From Rhinopomastus cyanomelas (Eukaryota > Chordata > Aves > Bucerotiformes > Rhinopomastidae): a stretch of DNA of 64,000 nt. Shown here one piece after another: positions 52,166 through 63,815 of this stretch. The stretch lies in assembly GCA_013400115.1 (NCBI GenBank), contig VXBP01009450.1, forward strand, positions 584,685 through 648,684, read 5' to 3'. The position numbers were made by a program, and so were the translations under genes. The notes under the pieces are model-generated. The model did not search any database, had not been told where the DNA came from, and was given only the letters and a program-made list of their open reading frames with translations. The stretch's first letter is position 1. Every line of letters begins with the position of its first letter.

Positions 52166-53998
52166 CAGTTTCAACTACTAGGAGGTGCTGAATCAGCTGG
52201 CGTGACAGAGGTTTTTCAGTTCCATGTCCTCAGGTACAGTCAGCAGCAAGCCTGAGCAGGTACTCGCTCACTCACTCACACAAAACATACCTGTGTGTGA
52301 TCCGTGCCTGGGTATATACATGAACACACGCTGTGCATGACTGGCTCCAGGCACAAAACGCAGCAGCATGCAAGCACAGCACAAACAGACTGATCCTGCT
52401 GCCTTCTCTGGCTGATCAGGATGAACCTGTTAGCAGGACACACAGACACACACGCAGATCCCTCTACCGTCCAGCACCAGTAGCTGGCTCCACCCGCTGG
52501 GAGCCTGAGCTGCTCTCCTCCGCGGATGGCACCGAGGCATCGTTGTCCTCGAGGGCTGCAGCTCCCCTCCAGGGTGGGCTCGCAGGGCCCTCATGTCATG
52601 AGGCCTCAAATGCACACACATCTCTCCAGTCATTAGCCTTAGACATTGGCTCTACCCAGCAGGTGGCCCCGGGGTTCCCTGGTGTTCCAGTCACTTCACA
52701 CACATGCAAACTGGTAGCTGGTCCAGGCTTACCAGTAGCTGACTTTTGTCTGGCTTAGACCTGAGAAATTTAACAGCTGACTTTCAGACTGGCCTTGCCA
52801 GTCTCATTTTTGTCATCTGGCCAGACTCAGTGTTGTGACAAGTCGTAGCTCTCAGGTCTCTTGCCCTACTCACCAGAACTCCTAGTTCATACATGAACAC
52901 TCACACCCAACCTGCACGCCCTCAGGTATCTCCAGTATCTTGGGTATCTGCTGGAACTGAGATCTCCCTTCACAGGAAGGGAGGAAAATCAAAAATGAAG
53001 CTGAGTGAGAAGACAGGAAAACTATGCTGAGGACACACGGGGCCAGATCAGACTCGTACTCTACGTGCAGCCAGCCCCTTTTGTGCCTCTTTCCCCTGAG
53101 CTTTCCCAGGCTCCTTCCTCTCCTTGATCAAACAGAGAGATCAGTCCCTTTTCTGGCCTTTGTTCCTTCCCCTGCACATCCTATAACAAAGCGTTGCACG
53201 GTTCCCAAATGCTCTTCCTCCTGCGCCCAGTGTCTCTCAGAGGTACTAACCTCCCCTTATCCTGCAAGGTGATCGAGAGCCCTTCGCCCCGACTGCACTG
53301 GACCAGTGTCATAAGCAGACAGCAGGGTTCTGGTAGTTCTCTGGTAGCTCTGGGAGAAGCTGCGTTAGGGTGCTGCTTCTCCACCATCAGCGTCTCCCTC
53401 CTCTGTGCTCCCCGGTGTTTGTAGGGACAAGCTCTTACTTACATCATCTAGAAACAACCGCTGACAAACAGGAACTCGGGTAAGAAAAACAGAGCAAATG
53501 TACCATCTGTTTACTCATCCTGTAGGACCCCTCGAAGCATTTTCTGGATTCATTTGCACAGAGGCTTTGACAATTTCCTTGAGAGTGGGAAGAGCATTGG
53601 AGCAGGTTTCACGTCTTTGAAGTACAGAAGCACTGATGCTCACCATAAAGAGGAGCTCCCCGTGCACAGAACCACGCTTGAAACCACAGATGTTGAGGAA
53701 AAACACTTTCCCAGTAGCGCTAGTCCAGGCAAAATAAGCAAACTGACCACTTTATTCCAGTCTGATGCCAAGGGATTGTTGTAACTCGCCTCCCAGGGAC
53801 ACAGCAGCACAAGCAGGCAGCACTCTTGCTGTGCTGAAACACAATCTTCCTCTGCCTTCAATGAGAACTACTCCTCAGGCACAGCAAAGTAGGAATCTAA
53901 ACAGTTTTAAAACAGACTGAGAGGTAGAGAGATAAAGGCCAATTTCAGACTCCTCAACTCTGAAATCTAGGTGGAATAGCAACCACACATAATGACAG
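52166..53998. other. Intergenic DNA, nothing recognised
   Basis: Moderately GC-rich with CA-rich stretches at 52,270-52,290 and 52,438-52,456. No CR1. ORFs here look like chance. Confidence 0.45.
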
Positions 53999-54110
53999 AA
54001 GCTCTTTGGTTGGGAAGAGTTCTTCAAGATCATCAAGTCCAACCATTAACCAGACCAGCACTGCCAGGTCACTGCTAGATCATGTCCTTAAACGCTGTCT
54101 ACACGTCCTT
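53999..54110 (-). repeat. CR1-like fragment, old
   Basis: TTCAAGATCATCAAGTCCAACC and CACTGCCAGGTCACTGCTAG, similar to CR1 3' ends of an older subfamily. Confidence 0.75.
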
Positions 54111-54126
54111 TATGCACCTTCACAGA

Positions 54127-54236
54127 TGGTATCGCAGAATGGTAGGAGTTGGAAGGGACCTCTGGAGATCATCTAGTCAAACCTCCTCCTCCAAAAGCAG
54201 GAGCAGGATCACACAGGAATCCAGGTGGGTTTGAAA
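54127..54236 (-). repeat. CR1 3' tip
   Basis: GTATCGCAGAATGGTAGGAG to CCAGGTGGGTTTGAAAG, directly followed by another CR1 tip of the same strand. Confidence 0.88.
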
Positions 54237-54600
54237 GTCACAGAATCATTAGGGATTGGAAGGGACCTCGAAAGATCATCTAGTCCAATCCCCCTGCCAC
54301 AGCAGGATCACCCAGACCAAGTCACACAGGAAGTCTCCAAAGACAACTCCACAGCCTCTCTAGACAGCCTGTTCCATCACTGTCACCCCCACAGAAAAAA
54401 TGTTGTACTGATGTTGAGGTGGAACCTCCTGTGCCTCAACTCGTACCTGTTGGCCCTTGTCCTGTGCTAGGGCACCCCTCAGAAGAGACTGCTAACTCCA
54501 CCACTGCCACAGGCAGCCTAGTCCAATGTCCAGCAACCCCTGCAGTGAAGAAATTACTATTAACACCCAGCCTCCCCACTGCCCAAGGCAGCAACTCACG
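54237..54600 (-). repeat. CR1 3' portion
   Basis: TCACAGAATCATTAGGGATTG and onward, decaying after 54,400. It reaches almost to the ZYX polyadenylation region. Confidence 0.85.
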
Positions 54601-54639
54601 GAGGTAGCTGAACAAGCACAGCAGACATGTTAATGGAAA

Positions 54640-55690
54640 AAAAAATCCCACATTTTATTGAATGTGAACAGTGGTTGGACAGTATTTTATTCAAAAGGTT
54701 GGTTCAGTCTGACAGCTTCTAGTCCAGGAAATGGGGCTCAGTGCAGTAACACCCAGAGCCAGACAGCACATTGCAATTACCCCGCAGCTTTCACAGGCAG
54801 CAGGTAAAAGACTCCTTCCTGGAAATGGAGATGTTCCCCAGCCTGCTGAATGCTCAGTCCAAGCACTGAGATGCCTCCACACCATGTGCTGCCAGTCCTT
54901 ACGACAGTCTTTACTTGTAAACATGCATTCTTTGGACTGCTTTGTTTCTCTGGTGCCCAGTCTGGCTGTCCTAAAACCAGACTGGGAAACAATTCATTTT
55001 GGGAAGGGTAAGAGAGTCTCTTAAACAAAGTTTCCCAACCCAGGGGTAGGACTGCAAACACTGCCAGTTTAATCTGGCCAAGGATAAAATAAAAAGATGA
55101 GACAGCCAGTAAAATCCATCAGAGACAGAAACGCTATAGTAGGTTAGCTTCTTCCAGCAACTGTAACAAAGATTCTCATCATGTTCTGCCTCCACACTCT
55201 AACCCAGGAGTGAGGGATGGGGCAGGGAAAGAGGTGTCACAGGAGGAAAAAAAAAACCCAACATAATCAAAGACAAAAGTGGTGCCGAGATGGAAGCTTT
55301 CACCATCTAAGTTCAAATCACAGCTCTTGGCTCCATAAAACAGTAGAATACTCAGCCCTTCCCAGCACCTGCTACCAGGTTGTTCCTGCTACTTCCAACA
55401 AGGTGGGGTGTAGGTCTGGCCTTCGTCCACCAGTGTCTTCAGAGAACAGACTGTGCACTCAACCTTGATCATAGCCCCCCCAGGCCTAGAATACACTGCT
55501 GCCAGGAGCAGCAACAGAGGTCCTTGCTTGGCGGGTTCAGCAGAGCAAAGTCTAGGAGTGTGAATCCTATAGGAGTAAAGAACTGTGCTGGCACAATCTC
55601 CATTGGTGTCAGGCAGAGGGACAGGACAACAGCAGGGAAGGGAAGAGTACTGAGTGCAGGGGTCTCAAGGCTATGCCTACTCCAAGCTCC
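54640..55690 (-). other. ZYX: ZYX 3' untranslated region
   Basis: About 1 kb of unique sequence after the stop codon, free of CR1, ending near two AATAAA hexamers on the - strand. The end is inferred. Confidence 0.6.
54654..54691 (-). terminator. ZYX: ZYX polyadenylation signals
   Basis: Two - strand AATAAA hexamers, at 54691-54686 and 54659-54654. The more distal one is followed by a genomic A-run on the + strand at 54,637-54,645 (T-run on the gene strand), as expected for a downstream U-rich element. Confidence 0.6.
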
Positions 55691-55801
55691 TCAGCGCGCT
55701 GTCTTGGCACGGACGGTGTGACATTTGATGCACAGCACGTGCCCATCCAGTGGAAAGCACCCATTCTCGTCTGCTTCAATAGACAAGGGCTTCCCACAGT
55801 C
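55691..55801 (-). CDS. ZYX: ZYX last coding exon (LIM3 second half, stop)
   Basis: 111 bases, 36 codons plus [18 protein letters not shown], then [15 protein letters not shown]. The acceptor TTTAG joins in frame to the previous exon. Confidence 0.95.
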   Translation of the reverse strand, partial: DCGKPLSIEADENGCFPLDGHVLCIKCHTVRAKTAR

Positions 55802-58800
55802 CTAAACATGGAAAGCAAAGAGACGTTGCTCAGTGACAGCCAACAGCAGGGTAAATGCATTCAAGAATGTAAGAAATGCTCTGCCAGACCAGGATAATGG
55901 CTCACAGCCCACGCCTTCCCTCTGCTAATGGAATCTACAACTCTGAGGGAAGAGCATGTTCTCACAGTCACAGAATTATTGATGCTAGAAAAGACCTCTG
56001 AGATCATCCAGCCCAGCCCAAGACCTAACATCACCACATCAGCTAGAGCAGGGCACTAAGGGCCACAGCCAGCCTGTCCTTAAACACCTCCAGGGATGGG
56101 GATTCCACCACTGCCCTGGGCAGTCCGTTCCAGGGTCTGATCACCCTTTCCATGAGGAAGTACTCTGCACTCATGAGACTGCACCTTGAAGCAGCACAGT
56201 ATCAGAAGGACGTTGAGGTGCTGGAGTGGGCCCAGAGAAGGGCAACAAGTCTGGAAAACGCCCTGTGGGGAGCAGCTGAGGCAACTGCAGTTATTTAATC
56301 TAGAGAAGAGGCTGAGTAGAGACCTTATGGCTCTCTACAACTCCCTGAAAGGAGGTTGTAGTGAGGCTGGTGCTGGTCTCTTTTCCCAAATTACTAATGA
56401 TAGGAGGAGGGGAAATGGTCTCAAGTTGCATCAGGGGAGGTTTAGACTGGATGTTAGGAAGTTCCTTTGTGAGAGAGTGGCTGGGCATGGAACAGGCTGC
56501 CCACAGAGGTGGCGGAGTCTCCGTCCCTGGAGATGTTCAACAAACGCCTAGCTGGAGCACTTGTGGTCATGGTCTAGGGGTTAGGGAGATGATTGGACTA
56601 GATAATCTTTCAAGCTCCCTTCCAATCCCTAATGGGGACTTGATGCTCCCAGAGGTCCTGTCCATCTTAATGATTGTATGAAGTAGCAATTCCTAACATC
56701 CAACCCAAGCCTCTTCTGGCAGCTTCAGGCCCTGCCCTCTCAACCTGTTACAGTTACCTGAGAGAGGAGCCCAATGCTTTTCCAGGCTAAACACTCCCTG
56801 CTCCCTCAGCCTCTCCTCGACTTTCCCTCCAGTCCCTTCCCTCACAGCTCTCCTCACTGCTTCTCCCAGTACATACAGCTGCCATATGTGGGAGGTTAGA
56901 TACAACAACCTTGCATAGTCCATGTTCATGGACCTGTAGTCTCCAAGTGTCAAATCCTTCTCTGAACTTCTTTCAAAAATGCCCCAGGTTAATTCAAAAC
57001 CATTTCAGTGTCTGGTCATGACAGACTTCAAGGTTATCTAGTTGCTGGTGATGGGAGGAGTGGGGGGGCTTACCTCACACTTGTAACATTTCATGTGGAA
57101 GTTTTTCTCCAGAGCCACCACACGTACTGTCTCATCCTTCCCAGGCTCTGGCATGATGGGCTCACTGCAGACCGAGCAGCGTGGAGCGTACTTCCTGCAA
57201 CACACAGCAATACGGAGGAGACCATGAACACCACAGTGACATTTGATGGGAGTTTCTCACTGCTGTGGTTTTATCAGCAGAAGCATAATAAATCTAGGTG
57301 GGAAGAGATCTTAATGCGACAAGGTCTCATGTCCAAGAGAGCAGGTGGGCAATAGAACCCAGTACTGCAGCAAAATGAAACGGGTGTGAGCCAGCCTGCC
57401 TTCATTCGGGCCCCACAGGCACGTGCCCCCTCTGTACCTGTGGTAATCATCCACACAGTGTGGCTGGTTGGCTTGGTCCACAATGAAAGAAGTCCCCTCC
57501 AGAGGCGTGTGGCAGATGACGCAGGTGAAGCACTGGGGATGGTAGGAGTTACCAGTGGCCTTCAGCATCCGATCTGTGATGGTCTGTTTGCAGACACTGC
57601 ATTTTTCCAAGGTCCCCTAAGGCCACAGAACACAAGTCAGACACATCAAGCCCACTCAACACCCCTGGGAGGCTACACCCCACACAAGCAAGAGGGAAGT
57701 GGAAGGCAAAGTGAGAGAGAACAGCCAGAGCAAGCTCAGTTCTCTCCAGCAGCTTTCATGCCGGCGACTCACAGCATAGCAATCCTCACAGAAGGGTTTC
57801 TCATCCACGTTGTAGAACTGCTGCCCCTGTAGCTGCTTCTCACATTTGAAGCAGGTGAAGCATTCCACGTGGAAGAGGGAGTCCAGGGCCCTCACAGCTG
57901 GCTGGGTTCGTGATAAGGGCTTCCGGCAGAAGCCGCAAAGCTCTGTTAACAGGAGAGAAAGAGGGATTAGGAGAGGTAACTCCCCAGAGTCTCAGCCCTA
58001 CTGCCATCCTCTAAGGGAACACACCAGAAGTAGCAGCCTCTGCTGGGGGTGGATGCTCCATATCCTTCATCAGCTTCTGGGTCAACTTCTCCAGCTCTTC
58101 TACCTCCTTCATGGTCAGACAGGAGTTTCCCCTAGGTGGATCTGCACTGGAGCTTGCGGGTCTGTGCTGTAGGAAGAAGAATCATTCAATTCCAAGGAGA
58201 CAGACAGACTCCTGACCCTGTCCCTGATCAACTTTATTCTCTCACCTTTACATGTCCTCTCTCTCTAGAGAACAACATGCAACCCACTGTGCTAGCTTCT
58301 TTCAACACTTACATGCCACCTTATCCCTTTCCACCATTGTCTCTAGTTACATCTCTCAGATGGGCAACAGCTTCCCCAACCCTGGGACAGACCCTCCCTC
58401 CTCATCCTCCAACTTCACTCCCAGTGATGCTGTGCCTGTCCAAAGACACTGGTCCCATGGCTCTATCCCTTACCATGTCCTTCGCAGCAGCAGGTTGTTC
58501 TGTGGGGTATGGCTTCTTCTGCACCTGGGGTCTTTCCTTCTGCTGGGCATATGAGAAATTGGGAGGCTGTGGCCGAAAAGAGGGACCTGATGGTGAAGGA
58601 GCTGTGAACTGGGTCTGAAGGGAGGTAGGAGATCTTGCAGAGCTTGCGGGAGCCATGGGAACATTGGCACTTGATTTGGACCCAGACTTAGGAGAGTCAG
58701 CCACAGGGGGTGACACGAATTTAGGGGTGGGCTGAGCAGAAGGGAGAGAGGGAGGTGGAGGGACTGGTGCTAGGGGCTCCTTGCGTTGCTGTGGGGCTGT

Positions 58801-60538
58801 CCATGGGGTTGGGGTTGGGGTCAAATCCACTCCAGAGGGCTTGAAAGGTAAGCTTCCACTTGGCTTTGGAGTGAACTTGGGAGGAAAAGAATGAGGAGTA
58901 TCTCTGGCTGCAGATAGTATTTCCACAGGGGCTTTTGGAGCTGCTGGTTTCTCCAGAGGACCTGTGGATCCTGGAGGTAACTGTAAAGGGAAGCAGCAGA
59001 GAGAAAAATGCTGTTATCAGCAAGAGGGAAGAGAAAATAGGCTTTCTACAAGAGAGCCACAGTGAAGTCAGCCACTATCCCAGACCCAAAATGCCAGGAG
59101 TTCCCACACTGCTACACATTTAGCAGTCCTGACGAGCTGCAAGATCTACGCTTCCGCTCACGGACGCTTTCACACCGAGGTTTATGCAGCCTGTAATGCT
59201 CAGTAGCACCCTTCTCAGAAAACCAGTCATCTCTCCTTCCACCTGTGACATTCTAGAGAGCTCACCCGGGATTTGAAGGGGTCATTCTTCTCCATGTCAT
59301 CCAACATTACGGACAGTGACTCAATCTCAAGATCAATGCTGGCCATCTTGCCACGTACCTATACCACCATCCATGAGGAAAGAGGGAGCAGAGCGTATTA
59401 TGGGAACAGCTAGAGAACTGGGTGTAGCCTCTTACAATAGCAGCTTCTGACTCGGGTACAGCTCTGTTCCTTGCTTTGAGTGCAGAGCAAGTTGGTGAGG
59501 GTGGACAGGACACAGTCTCTGAGGTCTACAAACAGTAGTAAAATGCACAGCCCAAAGAAACTTACTGACGGATTTAGGTGAGAAAAGACATCTGAAGGGC
59601 TCTAGTCCAATGTCCTGCTCAGAGCAGTGCTGACTCCCAGGCCAGACCAGGCTGTTCAGGGCCTTGTCCAGGTGATTTCTGAATATTCCCAGCCTCTCTG
59701 GGCATGTGTGTCAGTGTTAAGACACCCCTGGAGGGGAGCAGGTTTTTCTTCTGTCCAACAGGAACTTCCCTTGCTGCAGCTTGTGCCCAGTGTCTTGTGT
59801 TCTCTTGTTGAGCCCCAGTAAGAATAACCTGCCTTGCCTCCAGCCCTCCCTTAGGTATTTCAGACTGTAGTTAAGAGTCCTGCCTTGGCCTCCTCCTCTG
59901 CAGAATCAGCACATCTAGTTCTCACATCACATGCTCCAGCCCCCCGATAATCGCTACGACCTTTTGCTGGACTGCTGCTCTGGGGTTGTTACGCCGTGGA
60001 GTCTAACTAGAAACAGTCCTCCAAGATGCAGCCTCACCAGCAGCAAAGACAGGAATAATAACTGTCCTTGTCCTGCTGACTACCCTCTCAAAATGCAGCC
60101 CAGCACGTGGTTGATCTTTACTGCCACACGGGTACATTGCTGGCTCAACACTCAACTCACTGTCCGCCAGAAGTCCAGGTCCTTTACCTGCAGAGCTACA
60201 GCCAGGCCAGTTGACTCTAACCTGTACTGGTCAGTGGGGTTGTAGCATTTTCTGCTTCCCCAGATCTCACTGCTTCCTGTTGCTGAGTTCAGGGCAGGGA
60301 GAAGCTGCCCCAGCTCAGAGAGCACCACAAGCAGTTGTATTTCCCTTGACATCACTCACCTGCGGAGAAGGTGCCTTCCTCACAGGCTCTTCATCAAACA
60401 TTGGTGGAGGAGGAAGAGGAAAAACATCTTCTGGGGCTGGTGGAAAAGGCTCTTCAAAGGGTGGTGGTGGTGGAGGAAATGCACAGTTTGAGAAGCTTGC
60501 CTCCTCTCCAAGTGGGGGAGGAGGTGGCAGTGGCAGCT
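55691..60538 (-). CDS. ZYX: ZYX, zyxin (partial: N-terminal coding exon lies beyond the window)
   Basis: Eight coding exons join in frame on the - strand: 60538-60360, 59358-59266, 58980-58474, 58166-58025, 57942-57773, 57616-57438, 57194-57074, 55801-55691, together about 500 codons. Order: proline-rich N-terminal region with FPPPP motifs, a long Pro/Ser/Thr-rich linker, a leucine-rich helix ([12 protein letters not shown]), then three LIM zinc-binding domains ending [10 protein letters not shown]. By family knowledge zyxin sits at focal adhesions and stress fibres, binds alpha-actinin and Ena/VASP proteins, and shuttles to the nucleus. The first visible exon begins in phase 1, so an upstream exon with the start codon is required. 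I did not find it between 60,539 and 64,000; about 40 residues are missing if the protein is near 540 residues. LIM order and the C-terminus fit ZYX better than LPP or TRIP6. Confidence 0.95.
55962..56870 (-). repeat. CR1 copy interrupted by a + strand CR1 (ZYX intron)
   Basis: - strand CR1 from the tip at 55,962 to 56,160 (CCCTTTCCATGAGGAAG), resuming at about 56,690 (TTCCTAACATCCAACCC) to about 56,870. The halves are contiguous in a CR1 consensus. Confidence 0.9.
56161..56685 (+). repeat. CR1 3' portion nested in an older - strand CR1
   Basis: CTGCACTCATGAGACTGCACC to the tip CCTTCCAATCCCTAAT, with a further tip-like stretch to ATGATTGTATGA. Lies in the last ZYX intron. Confidence 0.9.
57074..57194 (-). 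CDS. ZYX: ZYX LIM domain 3, first half
   Basis: 121 bases. [20 protein letters not shown] and HMKCYKCE. Ends in phase 0 at GTAAGC. The second zinc finger of LIM3 is in the last exon, across a CR1-filled intron. Confidence 0.95.
57438..57616 (-). CDS. ZYX: ZYX LIM domain 2
   Basis: 179 bases. [23 protein letters not shown] and [16 protein letters not shown] carry the LIM2 zinc ligands, including the terminal Asp/His variant seen in the family. Confidence 0.95.
57773..57942 (-). CDS. ZYX: ZYX LIM domain 1
   Basis: 170 bases. [15 protein letters not shown] and FCEDCYA supply the zinc ligands of LIM1. Donor GTGAGT after the GCT codon, acceptor TTAACAG. Confidence 0.95.
58025..58166 (-). CDS. 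ZYX: ZYX exon with leucine-rich (nuclear export type) helix
   Basis: 142 bases. [20 protein letters not shown] resembles the known nuclear export signal of chick and human zyxin. Ends in phase 1 just before LIM1. Confidence 0.92.
58474..58980 (-). CDS. ZYX: ZYX Pro/Ser/Thr-rich linker exon
   Basis: 507 bases, 169 codons, low-complexity and proline-rich with [11 protein letters not shown] and [16 protein letters not shown], the latter matching the conserved FTYAQQREKPRVQ stretch of mammalian zyxin. Otherwise diverged, as is normal for this linker. Donor GTAAGG, acceptor TTTACAG. Confidence 0.92.
59266..59358 (-). CDS. ZYX: ZYX exon with SIDLEIESL motif
   Basis: 93 bases, 31 codons: [15 protein letters not shown], then a [12 protein letters not shown] ending. 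Matches the conserved short helical segment after the proline-rich region of zyxin. Phase 0 on both sides. Confidence 0.92.
59560..60245 (-). repeat. CR1-like fragment, old, in a ZYX intron
   Basis: CTCTAGTCCAATGTCCTGCTC, CTTGTGCCCAGTG-CTTGTG and GTTGATCTTTACTGCCACACG have the layout of a CR1 3' half with many changes. One of the oldest copies here. Confidence 0.75.
60360..60538 (-). CDS. ZYX: ZYX proline-rich exon (Ena/VASP-binding motifs)
   Basis: 179 bases, phase 1 to phase 0. Encodes [26 protein letters not shown] and FPLPPPP. The FPPPP-type motif is the known ligand of Ena/VASP EVH1 domains. Acidic residues after the prolines strengthen the resemblance to ActA-type repeats. Acceptor AACAG, donor GTGAGT. 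Confidence 0.93.
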
Positions 60539-61559
60539 CTGTTGGGAAGGAGGAGATTAAAAACAAGCTTATTCCTTTCTCTTAGCTAGTACAAACCTCT
60601 GCAGTGGGGTCCTGAAGGTATTACAGCAGTTGTTCCCCAGTATCTAGGGAACCTCAGCACCCATCCAGGACAACTGAACCCCAAAGGCTGGCTTACATCT
60701 TGTTCAAAGCTATTTGCCACCACATACACCCTCCCCAGTAGGTACTGCAATTAAGACGCTGGGAATAGTGATTGCATAATTGGAAAACATGTCTGTCCCA
60801 CTTCCCCACTCCTCCTCTCACTCTTTGCTCGTAGCATATACTGGTCTTGCCAGTAACTGGCTCAGTTTCCTGAACGCAGAGCAGCATCAGAAGGAATGCC
60901 AGCAGACAGCCTGGGATGCTGGAGAGCCTCTGCTATTCTAGGAAAATAAGATGGCACCTCACAGCTGGCTACAAGAAACAAGCGTGGGCTAAAGGACATG
61001 AGAAAATTTCCAGAAGCACTTTAAACAGGCTGAAAAGCACCAGAGCACCTCAAACTCCCAGAAAAAATAAACCCTACAGCTATTCACATTCGCTGAAAAA
61101 GTGGAACAAGTGAAGAGAGACATTTTCTACTACTACACAGCCAAATCCTCATCTTTTCACTGTGGGAGAAGGTGTCCTATTGTCATCCAAGCAACCAATA
61201 ACACTGAAGACAAGCAGGCATGAATGGCACATCCCTCCTTCTGGCCACCAACCTCTCTTCCTAGCTGGCCCCAAGCACGTTCTTCACTCCTGCTACCCAT
61301 TCAACTTCTAACAGCAGTTACTGAATTGCTTCATCTTTATATCCAGCTGTTGCCAATAGACTTTATAAGGACTTCTTGTCCAGAACCTAAGGGAGACAAT
61401 ACTGCCCTTTCAGCAAATGAAAGCAGAACTCTTACGAGCCATTTTCTTGCCATAAACTTCAATGGCAGGCAGCCCTTCTTCCGCCATAGAAATTCTGCTC
61501 GGTGGGGGGAAATAACACTGGGCTGACAGCTGTTCTTTGAAACTACAGCTTGCAATCAA
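60539..61559 (-). other. ZYX: ZYX upstream intron, nothing recognised
   Basis: Searched for the zyxin N-terminal exon and found no matching frame. Confidence 0.5.
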
Positions 61560-62085
61560 GTTTGTACACACCCAGAAGGCCTGGAAGGCAAGTGGCATCC
61601 TGGCTTGTATCAGGAACAGTGTGGCCAGCAGGACTAGGGACATCATTCTCCCCCTGTACGGAGCACTGGGGAGCAATGAGGCTGGAGAAGGGACTGGAGG
61701 GAAAGTCTGATGAGGAGAAACTGAGGGAGCTGGAGGAGACTCAGGGGGTGCTTCTCTCTCTCCAACAACCTGAAGGGAGGTTGTACTTGGGTTGGGGGGT
61801 GAGACTCCTCTCCCAGACAACGACCAACAGGATGAGAGGGCAGGACCTGAAGCTTCCCGGGGAGGGTTAGGTTGTATATTAGGAAGCCCTTCCTCACAGA
61901 AAGGGTGATCAGACCCTGGAATGGACTGCCCAAGGTAGTGGTGGAGTCCCCATCCCTGGAGATGCCTAAGGACAGACTGGCTGTGGCACTCAGTGCCCTG
62001 GTCTGGCTGATGTCAGGTCATGGGCTGGCCGAGATGACCCCAGAGGTCTTTTCCAGCCTCAGTAATTCTGGGACTCTGTGATTCA
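61560..62085 (+). repeat. CR1 3' portion
   Basis: GGCATCCTGGCTTGTATCAGG to CAGTAATTCTGGGACTCTGTG. Confidence 0.92.
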
Positions 62086-62580
62086 GTTTATCAAAATGAT
62101 AAAAATACTGCAGAAGCAAATCCCTGATGTGCTCTCACATCGCTTCAGAGGGACTAAAAGCCTGTTTCATGAATTATTCATACAAACAAAACAGTTCCCT
62201 ACAACGTTTCTATTTCAGACTTATAGAATGATCAATGCTAAGCAGAACATTCCTAGAGCAATCACAACCTGGCCATCCTGCCATTTAAGATACAACTGCT
62301 AGGGCCTCACCTCACGTGGTACTGCTTTTTGGTTGGGGAGTGTGTAAGCAAGGGAGAGGGGGACTGAAGAGAAGCATCAAAAAAGGATCAAACCATATAC
62401 ATTTCTCTCACATCTGAGTTTTCATGGTTCATCTATGTCTCCGATGCCTAGGTGGCCGTTCCCACACAATGGTGACACAGCAGGCAGAAGATTCCTCTGC
62501 TAACCTTTCTGTTGAGCTAGTTCCTCCATAATAAGCTTTAGAAGGAAGAGAGAAGCACAGCAAACAGCACTAAGTCACAG
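62086..62580. other. Nothing recognised
   Basis: AT-rich unique-looking sequence, presumed ZYX intron or 5' region. Confidence 0.45.
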
Positions 62581-62780
62581 GAGTCACAGGATCACAGGAT
62601 CATTCAGGTTGAAAAAGACCCTCGGGATCGAGACCAACCATCAACCCTACTCTACAAGGTCACCCTTAAACCACATCCCTCAGCACTACATCTAAGTGAC
62701 TTTTAAACTCATCCAGGGATGGGGACTCAACCACCACTCTGGGCAGCCCATTCCAGTGCCTGACCAAGTTCAGCCTCCCT
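62581..62780 (-). repeat. CR1 3' tip, old subfamily
   Basis: CACAGGATCATTCAGGTTG and AACTCATCCAGGGATGGGGAC. Confidence 0.85.
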
Positions 62781-63062
62781 GCCACACAAGGGCTAACTAC
62801 AGAGAAATCTTTCAGAAGGGCAAAGACCTCAAATCAAACCCAACTCCTTACAGAAACAGGAAGAAAACCAAGTTTGTCCAACTGTTCTGCAGAAACATTC
62901 TATAAAAACAGAGAAGAGAATTACCAGTTGTTAATCAGCTCTGGAGCTCTCTGGAGTTCTCAAAGAAAGGCAAAGATCCACAGTAAACTTTTACAAGGCA
63001 GAGCAGCAGTCGATGAACTCTACCACAAGCAGCAGCTACTGCTTGCATGAAGAACAGCAAAG

Positions 63063-63125
63063 CATCGGGAGATTAGACCAGATGGTCCCTTGAGGTCCCT
63101 TCAATCCCTACTGTTCTGTGGTTCC
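63063..63125 (+). repeat. CR1 3' tip
   Basis: GGGAGATTAGACCAGATGG to CTACTGTTCTGTGG, about 60 bases. Confidence 0.85.
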
Positions 63126-63446
63126 TGCAGTGGTTCAACCAAGCACTGCATACTGAGAAATAACCTTCAACATCTGTCCACTTCTGTACTTCAGGCAATG
63201 CCTCTGTGTATGAGGCCTCCCGACAGACACAGCCCTAGAGCACACAACCACATCAGAAAATGATAAAAAACCTAAGATGGGACCTCGGATCAGTGTCACA
63301 AGATTCCAGTCAAAAACAAATGGTCACCAGAACTAGCTGGTGCAATCCTAAGAGACAGAAGCACCAACACATTAAGGCCCTTGTGACTCAAGAAATGGAA
63401 GAAAAGGCTTAATAATCTGACTCCTCTGAGCACAGTGTCAGTCTTA

Positions 63447-63815
63447 GAATCACAGTTTTGGCTGGAATAGGCCTTCATGATCATCAAGTCCAACCTTCCT
63501 GACCACCTGCCTCCAACGCAACATCTACCCTTCTCTTAAACACATCCAAGGATGGGGACTCAACCCCTTTCCTGGACAGGCTGTTCCAGGGCCTGACAAC
63601 CCTTTCAGGAAAGAAATTCTTCCAGACATCCACCCTGAACCTTCCCTCATGAAGCTTAAGGCCATTTCCCCTCGTCCTGTCACTGGCCACTACGGCAGAC
63701 AGACCAACTTCTGCCTCTCTACAACCCCCTTTAGAATCATAGAATCATTAGGGATTGGAAGGGACCTCAAAAGATCATCTAGTCCAATCCCCCTTTCAGG
63801 TAGTCTGCCTACCAG
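63447..63815 (-). repeat. CR1 3' portion carrying a nested CR1 tip
   Basis: AGAATCACAGTTTTGGCTGG to CTACAACCCCCTT, interrupted at 63,733 and resuming TCAGGTAGTCTGCC at about 63,798. Confidence 0.88.
63733..63797 (-). repeat. CR1 3' tip nested in another CR1
   Basis: AGAATCATAGAATCATTAGGG to AGTCCAATCCCCC, only about 65 bases. Its 5' end shares CCCCCTT with the host site. Confidence 0.9.
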
